DNA of 64,000 nt from assembly GCA_031002005.1 (NCBI GenBank), contig CM061921.1, positions 148,213,283-148,277,282 on the forward strand. Reading direction: 5' to 3'. Below are positions 22,256 to 33,497 of the stretch, piece after piece. The position numbers and the translations under genes are program-made. This stretch comes from Vandiemenella viatica. Its lineage: Eukaryota; Arthropoda; Insecta; Orthoptera; Morabidae. Below the pieces are notes generated by a model. That model saw only the letters and a list, made by a program, of their open reading frames with translations, was not told the DNA's origin and did not search any database. Each line of letters starts with the position of its first letter. Within the stretch, counting starts at the first letter, position 1.

Positions 22256-23478
22256 ATGAGATTAGTAGTTCAGATAAAAAGTGTCTGGAACAATACTAAA
22301 AGAGAAACAACTGTATCATTCATTGGACAGATACCTATATCTTTAAGCATTAACAATAAACTTGTAAATGACCCCTCTTATGTAGGAAGTGTTTTTAATA
22401 ACTACTTAATAACAGTTGCTGAAAAAATAAAAGCAAAGTATATTGGGAATATTGATACTTTAAGAATACTTAAATCCTTGTCACCAAAAACAGCATCTAT
22501 GTGTCTATTTCTCACCAATCAAAATGAAACTGAAAAAATTATTAAATCCCTCAAAAATAAAAAGTCATTTGGTTATGATGAGGTTTCAAACCATATAGTG
22601 AAACAATGTAATACCAGCATTAGTAGACTTATTAGTCATATTTGTAATAGTTCTTTTGAAGAAGTTATCTTCCCTGACTCACTCAAGAAGGCAATAATCA
22701 AACCACTTTACAAAAAGGGTGATACCTCAAATATTGAGAATTACAGACCCATATCACTTCTATCAGCATTATCAAAAATCTTTGAAAAAGCAATGTACAG
22801 AAGGTGTATGCACATCTACAAAAGAATGACCTACTCAGTAAAGCACAGTTTGGTTTTAGGCAAGTTGTTTCAACAGATTCAGCAATTTTTGCTTTTGTAA
22901 ACAACATACTGGAATCAATGCATAAAAAATTAAATTCCCTGGGTATATTCTGTGATCTTGCTAAGGCCTTTGACTGTGTTGATCATGAGATTCTGCTAGG
23001 TAAATTAGACCTCTGTGTGGTTAGTGGTAAGCCAGGACTTTGGTTTAAATCATACTTGGAAAATAGAAAGCAATGTGTATCACTGAAAGATGCTAATACA
23101 TGAGATGTTATAAACTCAGAACGGGGTATAGTTAAATGTGGTGTGCCTCAGGCTTCAATTCTTTGCCCTCTGCTGTTCTTAATCTATATAAACGATCTTC
23201 CACATATACTAGGTGAAAATGAATACATGGTGCTCTTTGCAGATGATACTAGCATATTGTTGAAAGACCCATCAGTACAAAACCTTGAAAACACAGCAAA
23301 TAATGCTATAAAGAATATTAACAGGTGGTTTAATGTTAACAAACTAATACTTACTGTAAAAAAGACACAGTTACTTCAATTTGTTACAAAAAATAAAACA
23401 AAGGACAGCTATAATGTGATATTGAAAGTAAAACAATCAATGAAATCAGTTTTACAAAATTTCTGGGTGTATATATAG
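22256..23478 (+). pseudogene. Reverse transcriptase region of the 22-kb LINE
   Basis: Three overlapping open stretches carry the RT in order: KKSFGYDEVSNHIVKQCN (22,560), KKAIIKPLYKKGD and NYRPISLLSALSKIFEKAMY (22,685-22,795), QFGFRQVVSTDSAIFAFVNN after a frameshift near 22,800, FCDLAKAFDCVDHEIL (22,950), VPQASILCPLLFLIYINDLP (23,145-23,205) and LFADDTSILL, with FADD codons at 23,236-23,247. One stop at about 23,101 and two frameshifts are the main lesions. A later stop cluster follows 23,476. Confidence 0.85.
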
Positions 23479-24217
23479 ATAACAAATTGAACTGGAAGCA
23501 ATATATTCAACAACTTCTTTAAAAAAAAATAATTTCTGCAATATTTTCACTGAGGGTAATATCTAGAATAGCAAATATAGAAACCAAAAAGTTAGTATAT
23601 TTTGCATATTTTCACTCCCTGCTTACTTATGGCATCTCATTCTGGGGAAACTCTTCACAAGGACAGAGGGTATTTACATAAAAAAAGTGTGCTGTAAGAA
23701 CTATTTGTGGAGCAAGCGCACGGAAGTTGTGCAGAAATCTATTTAAAAACCTGGATGTATTAACAATGCCAGCGCAGTATGTATGCTCCATACTATCATT
23801 TGTAGCAGAAAATCGTGAACACTTCAATCTTAATGCTGATATACATAGCCATAATACTAGGAACAAATATAATATTCACAAGGATTACAAATTAATGTCG
23901 ATTGTACAGAAAGGGATATCATTTACTGGAGCTTCCTTATTCAATGTCTCACCAACAGAATTTAAATGTTATCTACAAAAACACAACTCCTTTATGTCCT
24001 AACTGAAAGAGTTTCTGCTTCAGAACCCATTTTACTCTGTGAAAGAATTTTCTTCCTGGAATTTGGTAAGAATGACTGATAAAATAGTATATATAGTGTA
24101 TGGAAGGGGAAGGTTACAAAGTTGTCCACAATTACTAAAATGATATATGGTTTTTGTTTCTATTGAAACTTTTGACAAATGAAGTAATTACACTGTTTAC
24201 AAAATTCACTCATATAT

Positions 24218-24640
24218 AGTAACTAACATGGGATAGCATGAACTCAAAAATTTCTGTGAAAAATTATCATACTAACAAGATTTAAGTAATTGACTGCTTA
24301 TGAGTTGTTGGTAATATAATTGATATTATTATTAAGTGTGTGCTGGTCCACATAATTAGTAACTAACATGATATAATATATAGTTGTAGATTACAGTGAA
24401 ACTTATTATGGTAACTAGTTGGTAAGAAAATAACTGGTTATTAGATGCTGATAACAAGTGTATACACTGTTCCACATGATATGTAGTAATTAACATGGGA
24501 TTGTATTTGTAGATTACAGTAGTTATTGATTATACTAATGGGTTGTAACTAACTTGTTATTAATTGCTGGCAATATAATTGACATTATTAATAAGTGTAT
24601 GTACTGTTCCACATCCCAGAGATTATTCTCACATGGGAAC
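24218..24640 (+). repeat. Three tandem ~135-bp units in the LINE 3' region
   Basis: Units begin with AGTAACTAACATG-like sequence at 24,218, 24,358 and 24,485 (spacing 140 and 127 bp). Each closes with a version of AAGTGTATACACTGTTCCAC followed by CAT. The last unit ends at CCACATCCCAGAG and runs into the terminal TATC repeat. Units share clear similarity but differ by many substitutions and small indels. Confidence 0.7.
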
Positions 24641-24664
24641 AAAGTAAACATATCTATCTATCTA

Positions 24665-26050
24665 TCTTATCTTCATAAAACAATGTTCTTTTACACAAAT
24701 TAAGAATTAATTCCATGGAAAATATACCATACTAAACTATTATCAATCAACTCTCAACTTGCTATACACAATTTCATAAAATGGTTCAGTCTGAGGGCTG
24801 TTATACTATACTTTGATATTTCTGAAATTTTTGCTCTTATGTTACCAACAGATTGAGTTTCTTCATTTGAAGTTAAATATTTTTGAGCTATGTTGCTCAT
24901 GCAACATCCACACCTCCAAATACCAAAAAACAACAAATGTAAGAAACATAATAGATTTTGCATAATAACATTTGCAGATAGATCAGTAATCTTATGTTGG
25001 CTTTTAGAACTCATGTGTGACTCTAAATTTGCAAAAATCTTATCAAATTTAACACTATCATTGGATACCTTAAGATGTCTTGCTTAATTCACCTACTATA
25101 AGTCACGTTCAATTCAACCAATCTAGGATCATGATAAATTTCATATTTTAAGTTTGGTAAGTAACACAATAGACTAGATAAATTGTAAGAATTTTTGACA
25201 GACTTAATTGTGGGCATTCAGAAGTCATTTCCTATTATTTGATTACCTGTAGTGTTTACAAATATTCCTAAAGAACTGATAATTTATATGTTTTCTGAGA
25301 TTGACTATAAGTTACACTAAGAGTAAAAGGAGTTAACAAAGTGAATTTCCATTTATCAAGAAGTCGTGAACTCTAGTGTTGAATGATTTGGTGAGTCACT
25401 ACTACTCTTTGACAAGAAACAACAAACTTTTCTGAAAAAAAATATCAGATTCACAACTACTTACACTTTCATCATATAAAGTAATTAATGGACTTATTTC
25501 TACTATAATGGTGTCACATTTCTGCATATTGTTCTGCTTAAGTGTTACACATGATTAATTATCTTAACAAAGTCACATTCTTTTATAGCTTCCTGCTTCA
25601 CTCCAATAAATCAGAAAAGTATGAATAGTTTACCTCTCTAAAACTGAATCATGTGCACCAATAGGAATATTAACAACTGACCTTAAATTATTACCCAGTA
25701 AAACAATAATGAACTTTAAATAATTGATAATATACATGTGAACTCTCTTCAGAACAAGGGGCAATCATAAATATACTTTAATCTAACATGTTAATTATCA
25801 ACTGTAAATATTTAAAAATACTCTTGAACTCTAAAAAATATCACTAACTTTCCCACTAGAACCTTGTAACAAACCTATTCTTAATCTAATTCCATTGGTC
25901 TACCCAAATATAAGTGGTTCTAAAGTCTTCACTCTAAAAATCTGATAATTTAAAACGGTTGAGACATTTTGAAGAAGAATTTATTTGAAATTTATTTAAT
26001 TCCTGTGGTTTGTGATATGAAGGTATCTGCTAATACTTGTTAGCTAGCTC
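24665..26050. other. Unassigned region downstream of the gypsy integrase
   Basis: AT-rich, with short open frames on both strands (minus 24,754-25,014; plus 24,890-25,087) that match nothing I know. If it belongs to the gypsy element, it lies where some families carry a third ORF, but I see no envelope-like features such as a signal peptide or membrane anchor. Confidence 0.3.
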
Positions 26051-26835
26051 ATCAAGTATATTTAATGTGCTATATAACTTGGTGCATTGATCTCTTTAAA
26101 CTTAATATGCTAGACTATGTGCTTTGGAAAGATTAGCTATATGATTTGAACAGTTGGAATGGTGACATTATTTCTAAACCATAGATAATTTCAAATGGAG
26201 TTCTCCATGTACTAACACAGACCTTGGTGTTGTAATCCAAAACTACATTTGGTAATAATAAATCTCAATTGTTATGCAACTTGTTTACATTGCTATTAAA
26301 CATTTTTCCAAATGTTCTGTGAATTTAATCAGTCAAACCATTTCCTTGTGGGTGAAAACTAGTGCTACACAATTTCTCAAAACCCAATAGCTTATAGAAT
26401 TGAGTGAACAATGATGACATTAAATTTGATCCCTGACCTGTAATAAAAGGCTCTGGAATACAACATTTTTTTTATCTATCCTATTACAAATGCTCCTGTA
26501 GGCTCTGCTGATTGATCTTCCAGTGGAAGAATGACTGGATAATGTGAAAAAACATCTGTGATGGTAAGTTCATAAATGCAACTTTCTTTAGTATTCTTAA
26601 AATGACTCATTACTTCAAAACAAACTCTCAGAAAAGGATCTGCTGTTTCTGGCAATTCTTGTAATTTCTCTCTAGCCCTTTAAAAACCTTATATTTAATT
26701 AAATTGTATACAACTTTTTATATTCATGATATATGCCTTATGACCCAGCCACCAATATTGCTGGACAATTTGCCAATTTGGTAGTCTTCCATCGACAATT
26801 ACCTGACAAAATGAAATCGTGATACAACTTCATGA
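26050..26835 (-). pseudogene. Ty3/gypsy integrase relic
   Basis: Read on the minus strand, fragments of integrase appear in several frames: an RNase H-INT spacer (WKTTKLANCPAILV), TYHHRCFFTL and then RYPVILPLE-like residues near 26,530, QVRDQI...CHHCSLNSI near 26,430, CVALVFTHKEMV near 26,350 (family: TTSFHPQGNGLVER), KFTEHLEKCLIAM near 26,300, and WITTPRSVLVHGELHLKLSM near 26,200. No catalytic D,D35E set is intact. Confidence 0.6.
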
Positions 26836-26839
26836 CTGA

Positions 26840-28700
26840 CTAGTTTAAGACTTTAATAACTACAATTCTGTCACTGCACTTGATTATATGTTGCAACACA
26901 TTATCATAAAATACAAACAATTTTTTTTTCCATTTACCATATGCTTCATCTTCGGCTTGTGCGATTGGCAGTTCGCCAGTTCTACTAATGAGGATGATCT
27001 TGTGTCTTGACAGTTCAAAATTTTCTATGTAAACTACCCTCATTATCATGTAATTATCTGCTATTGTTGATAACATCAAATTCAAACTCACTGAGCCTTA
27101 ATGTCCAAAACATTAGTCTCCTAGATAGAGCTTTTAATCCTAACGTCCATTTCTATGCTGCATGATCTTTGATTGTAATGAATTTTTACCCATTTAGATA
27201 ATGAAATAGCTGCTGAAAGTTCACACTCTGTGACATTGTAATTTGATTCTGGTTTATTCATCTGACTAGATGCATAGGCATTCAGTCTCTCTTTTCTCTA
27301 TATGACCTAGGATACTACTGAGCCTATTGCAACATTACTTGCATCTGTAGAAACAATAAAAGTTTAGAGAAATCTTGGCTTTCGAAAACTGGGTAAATTG
27401 TGAGAGCTCCCTTTAAAGTATCTATTGCAATTAGCTGACCATTCAAATTTTGCACCTTTTCTCAACAATGTAGTTAATGGATTAGCCTTAGGTGCATAAT
27501 TTTGAACACATTTCCTGTAATGATTAGTAAGACCAAGGAATAATTGTAACTCTTTTAAATAAGTGGTGTTAGAATCTCTTTTATTGCTTGAACTAAACAT
27601 GGACATGGTTTTACTCCTTCACTGGAATTATGATAACCCAAGTATTCTAACTCTGAAGCAGAAAAACAACATTTTTCAACCAACAGTGTCAAATCTGCTT
27701 ACTGAATACATTTGAAAATGCTTCTTAACCTCTTCACATGCTCATCAACATCCTTAGAAAATACAATTGTATCATGTACGGTATATAAACTATTATGGAA
27801 AATGCCTTTAATATTATCAACACACCATCCATCAGACTCTGAAATATAGCTAGAGTGTTTTTTAAACTGAAAGACAGACTCGTATACTCATAATGACTCT
27901 TTGGTACATTGAAAGCAGTTTTTGGATTGTCTTCATCAACAACTTTTACCTGATGATAACTGCTACACAAATAAAAGTTGGTAAAATACTTATATTGGCC
28001 AAGGTAGTCTACTGTCTCTGAAATTTAAGGTAAGAGATAGACATCTGAAGTTGTAACAGTATTTAAAGATCTATAATCTACATAAAATCTAAACTTAACT
28101 GTGAATACTGGGGCCACTGACAGACTTTTCAAAGGTCTTATGAGACCATCTTTCCATTGTTGATCAATAAATTCATTGATCAGTGTTCTTTGAGGGAACA
28201 GGACTCACATAATGCATTTACAAGAAGGCTTGTCATCTCCTGTCACAATTCTATGTTTAAATATATCTGTGGCTGGGAGGGTTCTACTCGTTTCAAACAA
28301 TCTGAATTCCTGCATTAATTCATCAATCTTCTCTAAATCTCTATAGCAAGTGGATCAACTTATTCTTAAAACATATTTTGTGCTTCACTTGAACAATACA
28401 TGTGATTTTGCCCCTTACTTTCACCTTCTTAAATATCAACAAAAATACTGCTAGCTAGCTCCTATTCTTGTAAAACATCAACATGTGCAATGTCAAGAGT
28501 ACATGGTACCTCTACATCTTCTTTGCTGAAATTTTCCATTATAATGGGAACAAATCTCTTTTCGTTAACTGTGCGCACCTTACAGACAGTTGATTCAAAT
28601 CCAACTATCAAGACTCCTCTGGTGGGTTGACCAAAACTACAGAATTTTCATCATACCAGAAACTATCTCTAATTAGACATTAATAATTTTTTCCTGATGG
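26840..28700 (-). pseudogene. Ty3/gypsy reverse transcriptase and RNase H relic
   Basis: On the minus strand, RT blocks are CSSYHQVKVVDEDNPKTAFN and HYEYTSLSFSLKNTLAIFQS near 27,970-27,830. Next is VYIPYMIQLYF, where the family has VYIDDIV, so both catalytic aspartates are gone. ELQLFLGLTNHYRKCVQNYA lies near 27,550-27,490. RNase H follows near 27,250-27,080: ITIKDHAA, a stop, then KWTLGLKALSRRLMFWTLR (family: TDHAALKWL). A tether region with ELSRHKIILISRTGELP lies near 27,020. Several stops and frame changes are present. Confidence 0.8.
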
Positions 28701-28799
28701 TTTGGGAAATTTTTCTATATAGTTTCAACAGATTACAGACTTATAGGTTCAGATAAGTGCCAAAGTTGGGTTCATGACTGCCTCCTTTATACAAGAACG

Positions 28800-29000
28800 T
28801 TGTTTTTATCTGGTAATGTCCAAAGTTGGCCCACACTTTTGTTTCTTCAAAACAGTTGATGGTTTTGCCACATCAGTCACTATACTATACTGGGATAGAA
28901 AATCAATCCCTAAGATTCTGCCAGATGAAGAATTTAATGTAGGCATTACATAAACTGTTGCATTATTAGTACTATTGTCTATTAAAATTAACATTATTCA
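28800..29000 (-). pseudogene. Ty3/gypsy aspartic protease region relic
   Basis: A 62-codon open stretch on the minus strand includes RILGIDFLSQYSIVTDVA, matching the ILG(x)DFL block at the end of gypsy-type retropepsins. The catalytic DTG/DSG triad should lie upstream. Residues at 29,090-29,120 read LLFDTGAEVT-like in a broken frame, consistent with that. No complete protease remains. Confidence 0.6.
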
Positions 29001-29239
29001 TGCCAAATGTTTGAATGTCTCTACACCTATCCAAACTAGTAATCTCACAGTCTGGTCTTAATTCTACAAAGACTCTTAGATTGCAAGGTTACTTCTGCAC
29101 CTGTATCGAATAACAAATTGCACTGTCTCTCATTTATTCTGAGACTTAAATCTAAATTTGCCACTTGAGGATTTGCCTGGGGAAATACAATGGGTTCCCT
29201 CTTTACTGGGGGCATGACACAGTGGTTTTAAATTCTTCT

Positions 29240-29687
29240 GTTTACCCCTCACTCTACACTACAACTTATTTTGCCACTGCAATAACTGCTATGGAATCTT
29301 GGTCTTCTTAAAACACTTTGTTTCCAATTTACCCACAAGCAAAACATCTGAACCTTGACACAGCGTTAGATACCTCACTACCTGATCAACTGTTGTCCTG
29401 CTTTTCCTCAACTGATACGTCACAGCATGTTCAATACCTTCAGCTAATGTTTTTAGCTTCTGCAAACTCACAGTCTCCAATTTCAGTGCCTGAACCACCT
29501 AAGAATGTGTCAAGTGCTTTTTCATATGGCACATTAGGTACAACAAGGTTGTATTCTTTATCACTAGCACCCTTTAACATAATTGTGTTATTGTTTAACA
29601 CATTAATTCGATTGGCAGATTGTTGAATGTCTACCACACATTGTCTTTTCAATTTATTTAACTGTTCCCAATAAGTTCTTAGTGACT

Positions 29688-29729
<42 letters not shown>

Positions 29730-29960
29730 AAATGCTTGAAAGCTTCTCTTTAAACCTTCGTAAATATCGTTTTCTTTCATTACTTGACAAATTGCTGAAT
29801 GACAACAAAAAATTAAATTTCATAAAAAAATTCTTGAATAGACTCATTAGGTATTCTACTAAATGACATTATTACTAGAAATAACTGCATTGTTAACTCT
29901 ATGTCTCGACTCAGGATCAACAGAACTTTGTATTGTTAATCCTGCCAATTTGATTTCCAA
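29240..29960 (-). pseudogene. Ty3/gypsy gag relic with internal poly-T/poly-A tract
   Basis: On the minus strand, gag-like sequence runs DPESRHRVNNAVISSNNVI near 29,915-29,860, then NERKRYLRRFKEKLSS near 29,780 and YWEQLNKLKRQCVVDIQQSA near 29,670-29,620. A later part reads VSLQKLKTLAEGIEHAVTYQ near 29,470. A run of 36 Ts at 29,690-29,725 (As on the coding strand) adds a stretch of lysine codons. It is probably a slippage-expanded tract. A zinc knuckle is expected around 29,330 but is not intact. Confidence 0.6.
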
Positions 29961-30255
29961 TCATCTATGCACCAAAAATGGAAAGCTGCTGCTTGGTGTG
30001 ATAGTATCCCTGTTCTCCTACTACTCCAGACTCCAACTTCAGAATGTACGGACCATCGCAGCAGCTGTTGTCACAGACCACTTTCATTCTGTACATACCC
30101 ACTATTGGCTGCACTGGCTGCTTGTTGATTCCAGCTGGATCGTGGGCTTGAAGCGATGCACAATTTTCGCTGTATTTATGACTACCAATTTTTAACTCCT
30201 GCCATATACAGTGAATTCCACTTCTGGAAGAAAAAAAAAAAAAAACCTTTTTCAG
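29960..30255. other. Unassigned, between gag relic and LTR-like repeat
   Basis: Both strands have short open frames here (plus 29,863-30,195). The minus strand gives a balanced reading that includes HDPAGINKQPVQPIVGMYR. I cannot assign it; it may be the 5' leader or N-terminal gag of the gypsy element. A run of 15 As lies at 30,231-30,245. Confidence 0.3.
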
Positions 30256-30512
30256 ATATCCTCTAGTGTGTGTGGATGTGGCATTGGAGCCCTGCAGATA
30301 AAACTAGAGCATGTAGGCTGGCAGAGTGGTTATTGAGTGATTGTCTGTCGGGCTATATATTGACTAACCTACCCCGAAATAACTTCTGCTTTCTTGATGT
30401 TTTTGCTTTATCAGCATGATGATATTCTTGTCTCTAACACCAGATAATTTTTTTATATAAAACAGAATTACCAAACTGTGTAAAATTAAAAGTGAATGAT
30501 TGTATCTTTTGA

Positions 30513-31703
30513 TTCAATCAATGGGCAATCTTTCTTCAACATCATCGAAGAGCAAGGTCTCGATACAACAACCCGAAACCTCATTAAACAAAAACTCACT
30601 GGCACAACCTCGAAAGTGAAATTCATGGGAGAGATATCTGAACCATTTCAGATCAATACCGGCGTTCGGCAAGGTAATGGTCTGTCCCCGATACTCTTCA
30701 AACTTGTTCTGGATAAAGTCGTCTGAGAATGGGAGAAAGAACTTAAACAGCAGAACTATTGGAAATCCATACCACTCGAAAGATGTAAGAAGGGTATTAA
30801 AATTTGCTGCCTAGCCTTCACAGATGATTTAGCCATACTAGCAGATGATGAAACCACAGCAATCAAACAGATAGAAACTCTCAAAGAATGTGCTGAAAGA
30901 GTAGGCTTACAAATATCGTTCCAAAAAAAAAACAAATTCATCTGTTCAAAACTCCACATTCAAAATCTGGTCACAAAATATGGACAAATTGAGAGAGTCC
31001 TATATTTCAAGTATCTGGGCGAAATCATCGAACCCACAGGAGGAGAGAAAATAGCACATAAAGTTCGTATGCAAAAACTTAGAAGAGCCTACGGTAGAAA
31101 CTACAACCTATATAATAAAAAATGTTTTTCCATATATACAAAAGTCAGACATTACAACACAGTTATCAAACCTGAAGCCCTGTACGCCAGCGAAACTTTA
31201 ACACTACGCAGGAAAGGTGACCTAGAAAGCATTTTGAAAGAAGAACGTAAAATTATAAGAAAGATTCTTGGCCCAGAAAAAAACAGATGACGGATATAGA
31301 CTTAAATCTCGAAAGACACCAGAAACACTGTCAAACCTCGCGACAGACATCAGGAAATGAAGATTGAGATTTTATGGACATATCCACAGAGTTCCAGCAA
31401 CAAGACTGATTCATAAAATTGTGACATATATAGAACAGCTAAAAACTATGCCCTGGGTCCAGGAGATCAAAAAAGACATGGAAAAAGCCCACATAAACTC
31501 ATCAGAAATCATAGATAGAAAAACATACAGAGAAAAAATTAACATGAGGGAAGTCACTAAGAGACCACAGACGAAGTGGACTGAAGAAAGGAAGAGAATC
31601 CACGCAGAAAAAATTAAAGCAATATGGATACTCAGAAAACTGAATCGTTAAGGCTTTGCGTGATCTGACAGGGTCCAATTGCAGATAATAGTAATAATAA
31701 TAA
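30513..31703 (+). mobile_element. 5'-truncated non-LTR retrotransposon with (TAA)n tail and 10-bp target duplication
   Basis: Encodes the C-terminal half of a reverse transcriptase: FQINTGVRQGNGLSPILFKL (30,650-30,705), CLAFTDDLAILADDE with FTDD codons at 30,817-30,828, RVLYFKYLGEIIEPTGGEKI near 31,000, IYTKVRHYNTVIKPEALYAS near 31,130-31,190, and a basic C-terminus ending near KWTEERKRIHAEKIKAIWI (31,575-31,630). It ends in a TAA repeat at about 31,685-31,703. TATCTTTTGA is found at 30,503-30,512 and 31,704-31,713, an exact 10-bp duplication. The clade is not resolved. Two or three stops are present, with the longest open frame 95 codons. Confidence 0.85.
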
Positions 31704-31779
31704 TATCTTTTGAAGACATTTTGCCTTTGGAATGTGGGCTGAAATAAGCTCCTCATGATTTGTTGTTGGTCTGATACTG

Positions 31780-32017
31780 CTTTTTTTTAAACTGCTTAAC
31801 GTCACTTAACAGCGAGCTCTTTAGAGACGGGAAAGGATGGGGGACAAGGAATGGGAAGGAATTCGGCCATGGCCTTTTGAAGGAAGCATCCCGGCATTCA
31901 CCTGCAGTGATTTGGGGAAACCATGGAAAACCCAAATCTGGATGCCCGGACAGGGATTCGAACCACCGTCCTCCCGAATGCGAGTCCAGAACGCTAACCG
32001 TTACACCACCATGCTCA
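31780..32017 (-). mobile_element. tRNA-derived SINE with 11-bp target duplication
   Basis: Complete SINE on the minus strand. The head near 32,015-31,970 has GGTGTAACGGTTAGCGTTCT (A box) and GGTTCGAATCCC (B box). The body is the usual CATCCAGATTTGGGTTTTCC, and the tail ends in A8 at 31,781-31,788. GTCTGATACTG occurs at 31,769-31,779 and 32,018-32,028, an exact 11-bp target duplication. It sits inside the LTR-like repeat, whose other copy at 20.8-21.5 kb provides the uninterrupted site. Confidence 0.95.
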
Positions 32018-32847
32018 GTCTGATACTGATAGGTATGACATTTTAAATGAGGTAAATTCCTAAGAGTAAAGTTCTGATTTATTACAAGGCTGTAGTATAG
32101 TCCAATTCATTGATATGCAATACAAAACTGTACTTTCTGATCATGTAACTAGTTAGAACAATACTTCTGCTCTTCTGAATTTAGAGAGCACTGCCGAAAT
32201 GGGGGTAAAAGTGATACCAAAGGTAGTGCACTTAATCCATGTACTTCAAATACATCTTGCCAGTGACTGACTGTCGCAGCTACTGCGAGCTGCCAGTACA
32301 AATGCACTCTGTAGTATCTGCTGACTGTTATAATGGGCCGGCTTTGTGTCATGATCTGAAATGCTTCCAGCCAATAAGCTAAATTCATCACACAACTATG
32401 ATATATTACTGGGATTTTTGATCCCCTTACAAGAATGTACGTTATTACGTACACATAGATAAAGATCATGACATCTTATTACTGTAAATTGGTAAGTTTC
32501 TTTTTTTTTGTTGTTGTTGTAAAATGTTTGTAGATTTGGTAATTTAATGAATTGTATTTACTCATAGCCATTCACTCTTTTCAGGATATCACTATTTATA
32601 TAAAAAAAAAATTAACCTTTATAATTTACATTATTTGTTTTATTTAGTGTGAATTGTGTATTTTAAACACTATGTTCCTGTTGTTTCAAGTAATCAGTAA
32701 ACATTTGTACAGTTTGGCTCTAAACTAACATGTAATTGCTAGAATATGTACCTGTTTAATTTTCTTTTTTTTTTTTTAATTGCAATGGAGCACAGGCTCC
32801 GGTGGCAATTTCCCTACAAACCCATCTTCCCCCTATCCTGCACCCAC

Positions 32848-33441
32848 CTACATTTGCCCTCTACAAATTTTATCTTTAAATTCCTTCAAAGTTTTCGATA
32901 AATTATTCATCATTTCTCTTGGTAACTCATTCCAATCCCTGACACCCTTACCTAAAAAAGAGAATCTTCCCACACCCTTGTGCCTGAAATCGAGTGCCAG
33001 CTTGTGGTCGTGGTCATCTTTTCCCTTCCATGCACTACTTTTCATACCTATTGCAATATCTTTCCATGCCTCATCACCAGTATATGCCCTGTACACTCCC
33101 ATGACCCTCCTCATCCTCCTCCTGTCTTGCAATGAATCCCATTCCAGCTCCTTTATCATATCAGTCACTGATTGCATTCTGCGATAATTTCCAGAAACAA
33201 ATCTAGCAGCCCTTCTTTGCACCTTCTCCAACTCCTGTATTTGATACATAAAATGAGGGTCCCATACTACACTACCATATTCGAGCAATGGTCTGACCAA
33301 AGTTTTGTAACCCAATTCCATGACTTCTCTCGTACATCCCCTCATCACTCTCTCCAACAAGTGCAGAACTTTGAAACCTTTTCCTACCACCTGTCCTATG
33401 TGTTCTGCCCAGTTAAGTTTTGTTATCAAACGTAATTCCAA
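32848..33441 (-). pseudogene. C-terminal domain of the jockey-like element
   Basis: A 197-codon open frame continuing the polyprotein after a frameshift. It holds the connection region and C-terminal domain: RGCTREVMELGYKTLVRPLL, EYGSVVWDPHFMYQIQELEK, RRAARFVSGNYRRMQSV, and the ending GRFSFLGKGVRDWNELPREM then KTLKEFKDKI. Such endings (WN.LP.....TFK) are typical of jockey and related LINEs. Confidence 0.85.
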
Positions 33442-33497
33442 GATATTTGCATTTCAAGTCTTCAGCAAGCAATTTTTTCCCCACCTTATATTCATAA

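Larger units (their letters stand above)
22135..24665 (+). mobile_element. CR1/jockey-group LINE with repeated 3' region
   Basis: The element begins within the linker before the RT (LKQHYKTYCMILTKAIKEAK near 22,180) and has the RT across 22,500-23,480. A long C-terminal part follows to about 24,000 (HSHNTRNKYNIHKDYKLM near 23,845). The 3' region 24,218-24,640 is built of three ~135-bp repeats, and the element ends in a short TATC repeat at about 24,652-24,664. It is 5' truncated: no endonuclease is visible. It lies between the integrase and the proposed left LTR of the gypsy element. Confidence 0.8.
20800..32440 (-). mobile_element. Composite Ty3/gypsy LTR retrotransposon (inferred), with nested insertions
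   Basis: Reading on the minus strand from right to left the order is: LTR (30,255-32,440, enlarged by two insertions), gag (about 29,960-29,240), protease (about 28,990-28,800), RT (about 28,700-27,370), RNase H (about 27,360-27,100), integrase (26,830-26,050), ~2 kb of unassigned DNA, a LINE insertion, and the second LTR (20,800-21,510). The protease-RT-RNase H-integrase order defines Ty3/gypsy. All coding parts are degenerate. Pairing of the LTRs with this pol is inference from position and orientation; a recognisable primer binding site was not found. Confidence 0.6.
30255..32440 (-). repeat. Probable LTR (right copy, 5' LTR) of the composite gypsy element, split by two insertions
   Basis: Left part 30,255-30,512, middle part 31,704-31,779 and right part 32,018-32,440 together align with the 20,800-21,510 repeat. 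The pieces between them are a LINE (30,513-31,703) and a SINE (31,780-32,017). Conserved landmarks shared by both copies are CACCAGATAAT, TTGTTGGTCTGATA, CTAGTTAGAACAATACT, AAATGGGGGTAAAAGTG (AGTGGGGG in the left copy) and GATCCCCTTACA. Confidence 0.65.

Noticed and set aside
24218..24640. CRISPR-like or satellite array
   Set aside because: Units are ~135 bp, adjacent and diverged, and are part of a LINE 3' region.
24754..25014. Envelope-like third ORF of the gypsy element
   Set aside because: Too short, and no signal peptide, furin-type site or membrane anchor could be recognised.
29440..29847. 135-codon frame with a lysine run as a new protein
   Set aside because: It is the gag relic of the gypsy element read through a poly-A tract, not a separate gene.
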